A stretch of 64,000 nt of DNA from Hypoxylon rubiginosum (Eukaryota; Ascomycota; Sordariomycetes; Xylariales; Hypoxylaceae), in assembly GCA_902806565.1 (NCBI GenBank), contig CADCXA010000060.1:248001-312000 (forward strand). Direction: 5' to 3'. The translations under genes and the position numbers were made by a program. The notes beneath the pieces were generated by a model, which saw nothing but the letters and a program-made list of their open reading frames with translations, searched no databases and had not been told where the DNA came from. This document shows, piece after piece, positions 45,861 to 57,544 of this stretch. Position 1 is the stretch's first letter. Each line of letters starts with the position of its first letter.

Positions 45861-48800
45861 GGATGTCAAGTGCCGGGTCCTTCAGAAGAACGTGGATGGC
45901 GCGGACGTAGAGGAGGCCGACTGGGTATCAGCAAGGATAGTCGCGAAGTTGCTGTGGGGAATTAGGTGTGACAAGTTCTACATGCCTTGTATGAAGCGGC
46001 CTCTGACCGTAGCCCGCAGCCGGCTGTCACCTATCACCTATTACCACAGCACCACCGTAGCTACCTATGTATTTATATTCCAACTTACCAGCCTGCTAGT
46101 GCCAGCCTGCAACTGCCTGCAGTAGTATGAATATACTAGGCATACTCGGCTATATGTGTAGCGACTAAAACTAAGAAGTGCCCCATTAATATGAAGTTAC
46201 CATTACTATTACCTATTTATTTAGAACTTCTTAAAGCCTAGAACCATCAGAGCTCCTAAGTCTGGGCCATTGGGGATATCTGTGTTACCTATGGAAGGTA
46301 TTAGCAAGGTGGAATTGGCAAACGACGATAGCTTCTTGATTCCTTAGGCTTTAGTCTTGAAATTGATGTATTTACTTACATTAGGTCTGTGCTGCGGCAC
46401 ATGCGCGGAGTCACGTGTGGAGCTAGTGTAGCTTGTCCTAAGCCACACTTATCAGCCACACCCCCCGTAATGTAACTTAGCCACAATCATCCATGCTTTG
46501 ACTTATTGATTTCTATACCTATTTTACCTATCGATCGATAGCCCTTGTCTATCCAACGGTCGCCGAAACGGTCTAGGTGGCTAAGAGGTCTGTGATTTTG
46601 TGGTTCGGGAGGCAAGAAAAAACAGGCTGGATTGATGCCAGGGTAAAACGCGAGGAGTTGGAGAGTAGGCACTCGGATGTGGGGTAAGGAAGATGAAGAG
46701 GGGGGGAGACGAGGACGGCGACGACAGGACACTTATTAGCGAGAGAAGGCGCGAAGGCGCTAAGCGTGTCGACACGGCTGCGGGATAGGTAGATGCGAGG
46801 AGTTACCTACGGGAGGGGGGGAAAGAGATGATGGCCTGTGGCGTTATTAGTAGCCCTTTTGGGCGTGTTCATACATCTCATTCCAACCAATCCGCTACTC
46901 AGACTAGTGTTTGTTTGAGAAAATGTCATGTTATCCTTGTGCTCGCGATGACGGGAACACGAGCCAGCTTCTATATAGCAGCTCATACTGTAGTCAGGGC
47001 CTTCTTCTAGCCATAAATCGGTAGAGCGCCAGACCCTGAGTCCTAGAATAGATCCAAGTGCGCTTGACAGCTATCACCCAAGTATTCGTATCTTTCGTAG
47101 GACCCATGGGTTCCCAGGGGCATGTAGTAACGGGAAGGTGTGTTTGGTCGCGTATGCGCTCCAGTGCACCAGTATGCATGGGCATGGGCATCTACCTGCA
47201 CTTTGCCACGGCATGCCATCCCTCGGTGCACACGGCCTGGAAGACGGGGGGATGAGGACATGACCGACACGGTATCTCGCCCCGGAGAGGACATGACGAT
47301 GCCACCGGAGAGGTCACTGGGAAATGTACACGGCGGGACGACATCATAGCTCGTTTTCCCTACCGTAAATGAGAGGTATACCTGTTTTTCTACCCGCCGG
47401 AGGCCGGGCAGAGCGAAGGACGGCAGGCGCTGGTGTGGCGATACCCATGGTCTGCACTTGGGCATCACACTCGGTCGATGTCCAAGTACAGAGACGTTAT
47501 ACGTACCTGCCTTCCAGCTATCTTAACACCTACCACTTGCAGGCAGGCTACCGGGCTGGAGTACCTAAGGACTACTCTAACGCAGGGGGCAGTTGAAGTG
47601 GCAGAGTGGCCGCGGCCTGAGCCCTGAGCCCCCTGGTTGGCCGTCCGCCCGGCATCCACCTGTGCGGCCGGCCTAGGTAGCCCTTCTTGTTATCGTGCAA
47701 CTAAGGCGCTATGGGAAGGAAGCGGCGCTGGGCCAATAGCTTGCCGTCATCATCGTCCAATTGAGAAGTCGGTGCATTTTTTTTTATCGGGCAGAGCTCA
47801 GTGCACTTAGAGGAGCTTTTGGCGAACTTACTGGGTCAACGCGAGCTAATTAATGCGCCGACCACTCCAAACGCACCGGGGAGCAACGGCCACTGCCATG
47901 TAGACCAGGTGCATGCATTAAAGAGCCCCAGAAGGTGAAAAAGGTGCAGGTGATTTCTACATGGTTCAGAGAGGTTTTTTTTTTTTTTTTTCGTCGATGC
48001 AATGGCGAAACCGTCCGGTATCAGTGTTTCTATCGCTTACTTACACGAGGATGTCCCCACGTCAGGCTGCTATCATATTATTCCAGAATGCGTAGATTTA
48101 AGCTTGTATTGGTGGTAAAAATAGCTGGCAGTTGCTGTGATTCCTTATAGGTGTTGTAAGCGCATGGTCCAGGTTGTGTTTCCACGCCGATCGTGGCTAA
48201 TCAGATCTTCCCGTGAGCCGAAGTGCCTGCCGCCGATACATCCTTGGGGCTTATCCATGTCGCATATTGCACTTGGATCAGCCCTCTCCTATATCACAGT
48301 CTCTCTTTAAGCAGCGAAAGCAACCTGCATTCCGGTTCCTGTAAGTAGTCTAAGCGGCGGCGCACTTGGGTTCAAGCAGGTAGATTATGGAGACGGTTAA
48401 TGGCTGTGTTGAGGAAGGCGAGAAGGGGCGAGCAGGCGAACGCGCACGAAGCCGCAGAGATGCCCATCCACCCGCTGTCCCAACGCTCCCAAGCCGCTAC
48501 GGCCGTCACAAGCTGCGGCTTGACCAATAGCGTGGCAAGTTGTTCACTGGTATTGCCAAGGCCATATAAGACGCTAATTTAAACTATTACCTAACTGGAC
48601 CATCGGGGCGACAACTGAGAAGGGAGCGGCGACGTCAGTATCAACATCGTTATTTCCTCTGCTCATATTGACGAGACGCAGTATGAGCTCCAGGGTAGGC
48701 ACGATATCGCGACGAACGGGCGCCTCGCGTGCTACATCCAGGGCGCCGTCCGGGCTGCTACTGAGAAGGCAAGATGCTGCTGCAGAGGTCCGCCCGCCGA

Positions 48801-49300
48801 GTCGGCGCGCCGCCTTCCTCGACATATGGCTTTCAAATAAGGGGAGTCGGACGTGGGATACTCGATAGGCAGTTAAGAGAAAGCGGTAAAATATGAGAAA
48901 ACCATCACTTGCTATCACTTGCTGTAGGGAATTGATTTTAGATAAATTTACGCGTAGTAACGGATCCCGCCCTCCTTCACCGGATACCTCTCTATCAGTA
49001 AGGAGCTTCGTCCCCTTGTGCCTCCAACATATGTCATGCTACTGACTGGTACTCTGTATAATGTCACACGAAGACTAGGTAAGCCCTTTACAAGCTTAAC
49101 TGTTTGGCTCTGCTATACTTGCATACGCGTCTCCCAGCAGTATAGCAGTCACACTTATCGAGGACATGGTCAGTTCAAATCATGGAGCTAACGAGAGGCA
49201 GCGCTGAGAAATTCAGAATCAAGTGAACAGGAGAACAGTCCCTGCCTGGTCATATTATACGATTAATCGTACTATGCTACCTTAGTCTAATCAATAAACC
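45861..49300. other. long gene-poor interval
   Basis: About 3.4 kb without a supported gene. Open stretches exist on both strands (for example 47043-47468 and 48574-48918) but none shows family motifs, start context or intron signals. It contains a run of 17 T (47975-47991). Confidence 0.4.
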
Positions 49301-50260
49301 ACAAAGGGAAATGCACAAATCTAACCAGATCTCGTTCCCTACAAACTTAGCAGGTACTGAGGCCGCAAAGCCGGCAGCCAGGCACGTCGTCGTATTTTCC
49401 TTCCCGCCCATACCGGCGACCGGCGCCATGCCATTGCCCCCCTTGGGCATCGATGAAAGCTCTCGGCCACAGCATCATGGCGCCCGTAAAAAAATGGTTC
49501 CCGATGCCCTCGTCTCGAGCCGCCTCCCAGGGCTCGGTCGGGCTGTAACTCATGGTGACTCCACACGAGCCGTCCACGTTGATAGAATGACCGCCGGGAT
49601 GATCGTCGGCCCCGTCGCGTAATGTTCTCCTCGGACTCCCAGCCGCCAGGACAATGCCCCCCCCCCCCCCCCCCCCCCCCCCCCAAACCTACTCGGGTGC
49701 ATGGCAGGAAAGACCCTGATCATCCCTCAGTCCAGCAATAGGGGTCCCGGGGTGTGATGGGGACTGCGGAGGCCTCGGCGACGGCTACGGACACGTCGTA
49801 CATAGACCTCCCATCCCGGAGTTTACAACACCCCACGACCCTTCAGGATCTGTAGGAGAGGCCTCGCCCCTTCCTGACCGGCCATCCGTGAGGACCATCA
49901 TGGCCTTCTTATGTTGCCCAGGTCATTGTCCTCCTGGAACTGCCTGAGACCGCAGCGTATTTCACCTCACGGACAGGTATAGCCGGCTGCCTGCGACCCG
50001 TTAGTCGTCTCTGGTGCCAGCTCGTTCTCGGGTTTATGTATGGGTCGGGGTCGTAGAGATGAGGACGATGGTGAGTCTGTCGCAGCCATCGAGCGCTTGG
50101 ATCATAGCCTCGGTCGCATGTTTGGTCAGATGCAAGGCGGTCAAGCCGGTACGTTTGCTGTTTGCCTACAACATGCATCGTTAACATAGGCGTTCCGCGG
50201 GGGTCTTCGCAAGGTAACACGGCCGACCAGAAGAGCAGGTCGCCGCTCTCGAAACGAGGC
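49300..50260 (-). pseudogene. von Willebrand factor A-like domain relic
   Basis: The minus strand, in shifting frames, reads TGLTALHLTKHATEAMIQAL followed by DGCDRLTIVLIS (about 50150-50065), then RQFQEDNDLGNIRR (about 49960) and AMMVLTDG (about 49890). This is the order of the middle part of a vWA domain in fungal vWA/U-box-type proteins: helix, DRL.IV..FS, and the (L/V)LLTDG strand. A later stretch (MSYSPTEPWEAARDEG and GAMMLWPRAFIDAQGGQW, about 49.5 kb) may be its C-terminal part. At least two frameshifts and several stops separate the pieces. The metal-binding DxSxS motif was not found. Confidence 0.5.
49657..49684 (+). repeat. poly-C run, 28 nt
   Basis: An uninterrupted run of 28 C residues within the vWA-like relic. 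Its length may be an assembly or sequencing estimate. Confidence 0.85.
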
Positions 50261-51290
50261 GCGTCCTCTGTGGCCGAGCTGAGCCGCTGGGATGCCGAGC
50301 GCGACTTATCGTCTCGCGTATTCGGGCTTAACAGCGTCAGGGGCCGACCTTTTTTGGCGGGAAGGCTTGTCGGGCTGGCTAACCCGGCCCTGTCGCCGTG
50401 CACATCTCTTCGGATTGGCGTACTTTGGATCGGAGAGGGGACAAGGGGCTAGCTGCCGATATGGACGGTGTCAGAGAAGGACTCAGGATTGAAGAGCCCC
50501 GGACCGGAGAAGGTAGGATCGAATGACGCAGGCGGCAAGTCCGACGTAGAGCTCGGCAGGGTGAAGCCTATGGCGTCTATTTCACCCAATAACAACGGGC
50601 CTAGAAGATGGTATGCCGGGCTCGACATTGAGTCCTTATTATTGGCGCTAGACTTAGAAGCCGTCGAGAGGTCAGTGGTAGTTGCGAGCGTGCGACGCAC
50701 AGGGGATATAGGAGTAGGTCATCGTGTCGCAGAAAACGATATATCAGGAGACTGTGGAGCCGTAGTTGATGTTTGAAAAATATTACTTTAGGTCAGTTGA
50801 ACGCGGGTTGAACACACCCACGCCAGGAGCGCTGCGGCGCCCCCGCAGTGCCCGGCGGCGAGCGAGCAGCTTGGTATTTTGCCAGCTGCCACGCAGCTGT
50901 TTGTAGATTGTTAAAACAGTAACCTCGTCATCTTACCAGCGTTGGAAAAGCTAGGGAATTTACTTTTATATATTTTAATAATGTGGATGTTGTATGCCCG
51001 TCCAGTCGTATTTCATCTACAGGTGCAGCATGAACAGCTAGACTTTCTTATGTTCCGTGTTAATTGCTTAGTGTATGACATACCATGTCAAGATACGCTG
51101 TAGGTAGCTACTAACTGGTTAGGATGGGTTTATATGTGTAGGCCCTGAAGGATTGGGGTGGTAAATTGATGTAGTAGAAGGAAAAATCTAAGTTTTCCTG
51201 CTACACTTTAGAATCGGCTGATATCTCCACTAATAGGTAAGTAACCATCCCTCAGCCCATTCATCGGAAATAAAGTTGTCTCAGCCTCGC
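50261..51290. other. intergenic with two short dispersed repeats
   Basis: No gene is supported. The segment at 50871-50917 (GGTATTTTGCCAGCTGCC) recurs inverted at 58896-58938. The segment at 51159-51232 (AAGGAAAAATCTAA then CCTGCTACACTTTAGAATCG) recurs in direct orientation at 58459-58530. TTGAACACACCCACGCC at about 50808 recurs near 61160. Confidence 0.5.
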
Positions 51291-51870
51291 TGCGTCTCAC
51301 CAGGACAACCAGCACGTATCACTGTTGTTGTTGTCTTTGTTCTCGGCCGGCTGCGCTCGTCGAAGCCGGTTCGTTTCCTCTAGCACGGGCAGATCGGCCG
51401 AGGAAGGAGATACATCCTCCACGTTGCTGTTTTCGCCTTCCTTTTCGCGCGGTGCGCCGCCCGACGAAAGGCAGCCCGACCGTGTCCGAATTGGCGAGCG
51501 TACGAAGCCATTTCACTGCTGGGGTTTGTAGGGTGAGGCGCGGGGTTGCTTACCTAACGGGCAGACTTGGGGATCTTCTTCAACACGTTTTCGTATTCAA
51601 CGGCCCAGGTGCCTAAAGTTGCGGGACACTGGCGGTGGTGGCGCGCCGAGAGCCCAGAGGACAAAGGCGAACACTTGCGCGATGGGGGTGCGGTGGAGCC
51701 TGTTTTCGTCATCATCTACGAGTACATCAAGATTAGGCACGGATACAGAGTAATAGACGACGGAAGGGTCGTCGGGGATGTATAAGAAAATAAGCGTCTC
51801 TCCCGTACAGACGTCGCTGTACCGGATGCCTTTGGCAACCATGTACGAGAAAGGCTAGGTGATGACGGTG
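51290..51870 (-). pseudogene. conserved fungal protein fragment, frame-shifted
   Basis: The minus-strand frame from 51842 reads KGIRYSDVCTGETLIFLYIP, DDPSVVYYSVSVPNLDVLVD and ENRLHRTPIAQVFAFVLWAL, then shifts frame into GTWAVEYENVLKKIPKSAR. A Ser/Asn/Glu-rich tail follows to about 51290. The sequence has the composition of a maintained fungal protein and the frame change is local, so it is probably a recently broken gene or one end of a spliced gene. I do not recognise its function. Confidence 0.35.
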
Positions 51871-51937
51871 GCGGCAAGCGATCTCGAGGCGAATGTGGTG
51901 TCACGAAGCCAATCATGCGATAAGGAAATAGCTATGT

Positions 51938-52134
51938 TGTTGCACGAAGAGCTACGAACCTAGGGGGCTACCAAGTCCCATGTATACCTAGTACAGGAGG
52001 TCAGGACAAAGGGACCTATCCCTTCATACCCATAAGCCTGTACCCCCTATCCAGGGCCCTTAGCCTCCTATTCTGGCCATGAGGACTCCGTGGCTCCTAT
52101 CTGGGCCTGAGGGTGACCAACGGGTCCGTAACCC
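51938..52134 (+). repeat. solo LTR-like repeat, copy B
   Basis: Begins TGTTGCACGAAGAGCTACG and follows copy A (reverse complement) through GGGGGCTACCAAGTCCCATG and GGTGACCAAC(G/A)GGTCCG. Its end is truncated or diverged at AACCCA. Confidence 0.65.
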
Positions 52135-52532
52135 AACCCTGGTGTGACGAGGGCTATGGACCTGACTTGCAGAGCCATCACCGTCCCGGTTGATCATATC
52201 GCGTTCGGGTTGGAACTCGGAGTCCGATATATGCAGAACTGGTCGGCAGAGCCGCTGCTGATCGGGTGGATCATGGATGCTACCTAGGTACATAGTTGAG
52301 CTGATGTGAGGATGGAAAGACAGTCTTGGAGGAGAAAGAAGCTCCGGCCCAGAGTTTCTTCCATACCTCCACCTGGCCTGCCGTAAAGTCGTCCCACAGA
52401 ATGATTCGTCAAGGGAAGATCCGGCCGACCGGGTTTGTTGTGACACCTTAGGTGATAGAGGATGGGTCGGTCACTGTGCGTACCTGAATACTTGTCACGA
52501 GACCGTCCTAGCAATGAGGAAAATAACGACGT

Positions 52533-52752
52533 TGTTGCACAAAGAGCTAGGAACCTAACAGCTACCAATGTCCTTGTATATACAGGAATGCCGGACAAAG
52601 AGGTCTACCAGACGAAGGGGCCCATTCCATCTTTGCTATGCCTGCTCTGATATCCCTGGTGACCAAGGTGGCCAGTCCTGCCATCCTAGAAGCCGCGATA
52701 CCTTCCGGAGAGTAAGGGCTAAGCTCGTGTAACAAGAGCCTAAGTCCTGACA
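52533..52752 (+). repeat. solo LTR-like repeat, copy F
   Basis: 220 bp, TGTTGCACAAAGAGCTAGG to CCTGACA, homologous to copy E at 2745-2969 through its whole length, including GGTGACCAAGGTGGCCAGTC and TCCTGCCATCCTAGAAGCC. Confidence 0.65.
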
Positions 52753-52920
52753 AGAAGAGCTAGAACATTAGGTAACCAGGCTTCATCGTAGTTATGAAGA
52801 CAGGCGATGTAATAGGTGGAAAGCGTCGGTAGTAATGAATATCTAGGTCTTAGCTCCAAGCACCTAAGATTGCCGGTCTGATAGTTAGTATGAGAGAGAG
52901 ATAGGATAGGAGATAGACTT

Positions 52921-53016
52921 GTCCCGGCCTCTCGTATACACCCGGAGCTCGGTAGCCCTTTAGGTTCGTAGTTCTCTGCATAGCAGCGTAGCTGTTTCCC
53001 CATCGCATGGTTGGCC
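52921..53016 (-). repeat. partial LTR-like repeat, copy G
   Basis: Matches the 5-prime part and flank of copy A, with words GGTAGCCC(T/C), TAGGTTCGTAG and CCCATCGCATGGTTGGCC. The rest of the repeat is missing. Confidence 0.4.
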
Positions 53017-53228
53017 TTATAACACCCATCTAAAAGGCACACAAGTCAATGGAAAGGGGCCGGGCAAGAATTCAGCATTGGCTCTACAACTTTCATCTGC
53101 AGGCTTCCTCCGTTTCTAGTATTACACACTTTTAGTTTTCGCCTTGACTAGTTTCATATGGCTTTAGAGATTTGCCACATATGAAAAGGGAAAAGTAAAT
53201 ACTTGTCAGGACCTTCTTATTCCCTACC

Positions 53229-53412
53229 TGAGTAGGGCCACGGGCCTGTTGGTCACCCTTAGGGCCTAGATAGGAGGCACGAGATCCCCATGGCCCGAAT
53301 AGGGGGCTAAGGGGGCTAGGGGTTACGAGCTTGTTGGTATTAATGAAGGGATGAGCTTGGGAGCTAGGTCTCTCCTAACCTCATGTATATACACGGGACT
53401 TGTGCAGTAACA
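53229..53412 (-). repeat. solo LTR-like repeat, copy C
   Basis: On the minus strand it begins TGTTACTGCACAAGTCCCGTG and ends GCCCTACTCA. It is the same family as copy A, with an internal insertion around GGGGGCTAAGGGGGCTAGGG. Confidence 0.65.
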
Positions 53413-53589
53413 TAGTTGCTTCCTTATCGCATGGTTGGGTTCACGACAATACCATTTGCGTACCTAGCGGTCCTAAGAGTTATGAAGTAATGACGAGCAA
53501 CGAGTACGGGTATGAGTCTACCATAAGTAGAGTAGGCATGACTTGTAGAAATGATTATCCTCTTTAGGTCTAGAAACCATAAGATTTAC

Positions 53590-55074
53590 TCATCGGAATT
53601 TCAACCCACGGAATAAGCGGCGGTAATAATAAAGAACTCCAAGCGTGTCTTCATCCCGCTCCTCGGCAGGGAGGTGGATAGGGGTGGCCGCGTTTGGGCA
53701 ACCATCCTTGCTCTTAGTGGGAGCAGATGTAGCACCCTCTGCCTCCTCGCGCTCGTCCTCCTCGGCCGCGTTTGGAAACCCATCCTTGCTCTTGGTGGGA
53801 GCAGATGTAGCATCCTCTGCCTCCTTGCGCTCGTCCTCCTCGGCCGCGTTTGGAAACCCATCGTTACTCTTGGTGGGAGCAGATGTAGCATCCTCTGCCT
53901 CCTTGCGCTCGTCCTCCTCGGCCACATTTGGAAACCCATCGTTACTCTTGGTGGGAGTAGATGTAGCATCCTCTGCCTCCTTGCGCTCGTCCTCCTCGGC
54001 CGCGTTTGGAAACCCATCCTTGCTCTTGGTGGGAGCAGATGTAACATCCTCTGCCTCCTTGCGCTCGTCCTCCTCGGTCGCGTTCTTGGACTTACAACCA
54101 CGTCGAGCCTTTTTGCCACGTCGAGTCTTCTTGTCCTTCTTGCCATGTCGAGCCTTCTTGGCCTTCTTGCCACGTCGAGCCTTCTTAGCCGGCTGGACTT
54201 CTGACTCCTCCTCTTCATCATATTCGTCGGCCGTATTGTGACCACGCTTAGCAGGATTTTTGGGAGCTACCCTCTGGGGAGATTCCTTATCGTCGCCGGT
54301 CTGTAGACATCTGTGAGTTATAGAATAGCTAAGTCACGGCAGCATATACCCACCTTATCTGCGTCTCCAGTGGTTGGCTTTTTGGCACAGTCACCAGTAG
54401 TGGCCTGGCCTAGGTTGTTCAAGTCGTGGTCCTGTTGAGGTTTGATTAAAATTAGGGATACTTAAGCACGTAAAGTAGAACCTACATCCTTGAAGTCCTC
54501 GGGGTCAATGTGACCTTGCTCTACGACGCGTCGAATCTTGGTCTGAATGTCGGGGCGGGAACTGTCGGCGAAATGTTAGTAATTCAAAGACGATATATCA
54601 TTTCCTCGTAGGTTATAACAGACTTACTCCATTTCGTCGTAGCCATTGATCATATCCCATTGGAAGCGGCCATCGATACCCGAGATAGCCTCTTGGATAT
54701 TGGAGATGGTTTTGTTAGAGACACATCCCCTGTGAGTCGGTTAATTTTAAGTAGTCGGCAATTCTATACAAGTTGGAAATCATACCAATGTGTCCATTTC
54801 CAGCCAGTATGCTTGGACTGGGGCATTATAACCCAAACGCCGAGTCGAAGGGCACCCTTCAAGATCTTGTCGTTGCTATCCTTGCATACCTCGCCCTGGC
54901 AACTATCAAGGCTAGAAGGTGAGATTTCTAAAGACTATATCAGTTCCATTATTCGGCCTATTCAGTAGAAGCGCTAGTGTCGTAGCGACGGCAATAGGAA
55001 TGTCATAGGTTATTTAGGTAGGGGTTAGGAAAGTTAGGTAGGGAAGATTTAGACATACCAACACAATAAGGCAT
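53590..55074 (-). CDS. PARP-type zinc-finger protein with expandable C-terminal repeats
   Basis: Six exons on the minus strand: 55059-55074, 54786-54927, 54628-54729, 54486-54561, 54354-54431, 53590-54300. All introns are GT..AG with matching phases, giving 374 residues. The N-terminus (MPYCVEISPSSLDSC, CQGEVC, KGALRLGVWV, GWKWTHWGCV) is a PARP-type zinc finger, with two Cys followed by His-Trp-x-Cys. After it come FQWDMINGYDEMDSRPDIQ and IRRVVEQGHIDPEDFKD, the usual companion helix of fungal single-finger proteins. No PARP catalytic domain is present. The finger class recognises DNA breaks; a nuclear role is inferred. The C-terminus has Lys/Arg-rich KKARRGKK units, then five 26-residue repeats (EEDERKEAEDATSAPTKS core), and ends GVLYYYRRLFRGLKFR. 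Confidence 0.8.
53690..54079 (-). repeat. 78 bp tandem repeat, 5 units
   Basis: Units start at about 53690, 53768, 53846, 53924 and 54002, each encoding 26 residues of the PARP-finger protein. Units differ by a few substitutions. Since 78 is divisible by three, several alternative frames on both strands are also open; these are shadows. Confidence 0.9.
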
Positions 55075-56195
55075 GGTTGCTTATGTATCTAGGGAGTCAT
55101 CTGGTAGACAGACAATTGACGTGGGTATGTAGGATATGAACGATGTAAAGGGGGGCGAGGGCGTTATGGTGCTAATATAACGCCAAAGGCGCAAAGAAAC
55201 TGGCAGCACAGGCCATAAACTCAGAGATATTCATTCAGACGATTAGGCGACTCACAACAGTAACTGCCTAGGTAGGTACCTACCCACGAAGGCTAGAGAT
55301 AGTGGAAGCATCTAGGACAATCATGCCTAGGTAGTTTAAAACTCCCCAAGGCACCAGGAAGTTTCTAGTAGGTATCTCCAGGGGATAGTTATGCAGCGCC
55401 TGTGTCTTACATTATCTGCAATATCCTTTCAACGGGCTCTCCGTTCGATCGCAGGGGTGTTGCCCCGGCCTAGCTTCTGTCGGTTCGCTGCCTTGTATAG
55501 CTGTCCGTGTTTGTCGCGATCGTGTTGATTCTTTTTCCGCCAGTGCTCACTTCTAGCTAGGTAGCTTTCCTGACAACCCCGCTGGTAGCCATACTCCCCG
55601 TCGGACAGAAATGCTGCAGCTTCTGTCAGGGGCCTGCACCTGTCCCATAATATTTGTGAGCACCAGAACCCTGGCTTTTCGGCCTTGGATCACTTAGACA
55701 GAAATTGCAGTGTTGGCCTGGATAAGGAGGTTAGGCTTGGAAAGCAAAGGGTTTAGGTGCCTGTACCTAATGAATGCAGGCAGCACTTTGTAGTTAGGTT
55801 TATAGCTCGCAACGTCGTTATTTCTTTGCCTTTTAGTTATGCATCGTGACAAAGCCAGGTCCGTGATACTACCCAGGCAGTAAAGGATAATGTCCTGGCA
55901 TAGGAGAAGGTTGTAGATTTAGGTAGAATCATATGACAAAGCTACCAGTTTGAGAATTCTTTAGTGGCTATTACAAAAGGGGTCATAGAGTTGGTAGTAT
56001 TGCAAGGCCGGTGACAGGTCGCCTTTCTTCTATGCTCTTCCTCCAGCCTGGTGCGCAGTCTATTTGGGCCCTGTCGACCACTATTAGTTCCTTAGGGGCA
56101 TCCTAAGCTACAATATAATAAATGTACTTCCCTCGCGATTCTAGCATGTGAATTACCTACCTCCAGTACATCATTTTGCATTTTGTACTGTCAAG
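55075..56195. other. intergenic, rich in TAGGTA-type words
   Basis: No gene is seen. Contains CCTAGGTAGGTACCTACCC (about 55267) and similar words. It holds the divergent promoters of the PARP-finger gene (minus) and the coiled-coil gene (plus). Confidence 0.4.
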
Positions 56196-57544
56196 ATGGC
56201 CGAACTCCTATCCACTTCTTTGTGTTCCTTGGCCCACGAAATCGACTACAATGCTGATATGCTTGTGATACATCTCAGACTACCCTCCGTAGCATATATT
56301 CGCGCGAACAATCCGGACGTCTTCAGCCTACTCCCGCAAGATGTACTTGCTATGTATACCAACCAGTGCAGTCGATGGATGTCCGAGGATGATGAAGATA
56401 AAGCATATAGGGCATCAGCTTGGCAAATGACACCTGTGCTGCTACGGCATATAGCTACTTGCATAGACAAGACACCAGCATCCACTGATTCGAAACAGCG
56501 GGACGTAGATGGCAGCACTGTCTCAAACATGTCAGATGATCTGTTCTCGATATCTTTTCAAGCAATCAATGCGGACAGGGAAAAGGGCACAAGCGTGGTC
56601 CACTCTAGCTCATCTGCCGTTAATCAGTGGCTGGGTGCACAAGACAAAACTCGTAGGTCTAGCAGTCTTACCTTAGATTCCCTCGCCTTCAACTCAATAT
56701 GGAAGACAACTTATTAATATAGCTGAGTCGTCTCACAGGAATTAGCCGACAAACAAACAGCATCGCTAGCGAGTCAGGGGTCGGCGAAGCCGAGGAAGAC
56801 ACTCGGATTATCTACGAGAGACTGAAAGACGAACGAACGCGATCTCAATACGCACAGGCCAAATTAGAAGAGCTTGAGATGAAGTTAGAAACGACTCAAG
56901 CTGAACTACAGGAGAAACGTGTCGAGCTAATGGGAGCCGAATCCAAGATCTCGGGATTGCAAACACAGCTCAAGTTGCAAAACAACCAGTTACAAGAATA
57001 TTCGAAGTCCCATCAGTCATCATCTAATACCCACAAGGAAGACAAGAAAGTCAATAATACTGTCATGGAGCCACAACATCTCTCTAAGATTGCTGAATTG
57101 ACTAAAACTTGTGGAGCATTAGAAGAGATAAATGATCAACAACTCATAGAGATCTCCGAACTACGCGACAAAGTCAAAAAGTTGGAAACATGGATCAGAT
57201 CACTTGAGAAGAGTGAGAAGGAGCTGCAGGACAATATGGTCGGTGAGAGGGAGGATACAAGATATGTTCAGGAAAGGTCCAATAGCACCCATATCGAACT
57301 ACGGAAAGCAAATGCAGAGATTGAAAGGTTAACGGAGGATAACGCGACTCAGAAGAAAGAGATTCTGAGACTTAGCTACCAAGCAGAAACCCAGAAGGAC
57401 CTGCTTGACAAAGTTAAAAGTCTTGGTATTACTCTACCCAAGGGATATCAGAAAAAGGATGATCTCGTTGATCTATTAATTCAACATGAGAAAACACTGG
57501 AAAGTGATGGGGACGAGGGACAAGGGACAAGGGACGGGAAATGA
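56196..57544 (+). CDS. coiled-coil protein, two exons
   Basis: Exons 56196-56652 and 56739-57544 (86 bp phase-1 intron, GTAGGT..CACAG) give 420 residues. ATG 56196 lies in CAAGATGGCC. The N-terminal part (LCSLAHEIDYNADMLVIHLR; DVLAMYTNQCSRWMSEDDED) is globular and unrecognised. After a Ser-rich linker, residues about 170-370 are a long coiled coil (ERLKDERTRSQYAQAKLEEL; KLETTQAELQEKRVELMGAE; ELRDKVKKLETWIRSLEKSE). The end (LLDKVKSLGITLPKGYQKKD, then DLVDLLIQHE) resembles a SAP motif, a DNA/RNA-binding helix pair, but weakly. A structural or scaffold role is likely; the function is unknown. Confidence 0.7.

Noticed and set aside
47043..47468. 141-codon minus-strand ORF and similar ORFs at 46-49 kb
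   Set aside because: No domain motifs, overlapping open frames on both strands, and amino-acid composition typical of chance reading frames.
53645..54245. Long open frames on both strands over the 78 bp repeats (about 200 codons each)
   Set aside because: The repeat length is divisible by three, so all stop-free frames are multiplied. Only the minus-strand frame spliced to the PARP-finger exons has family support.
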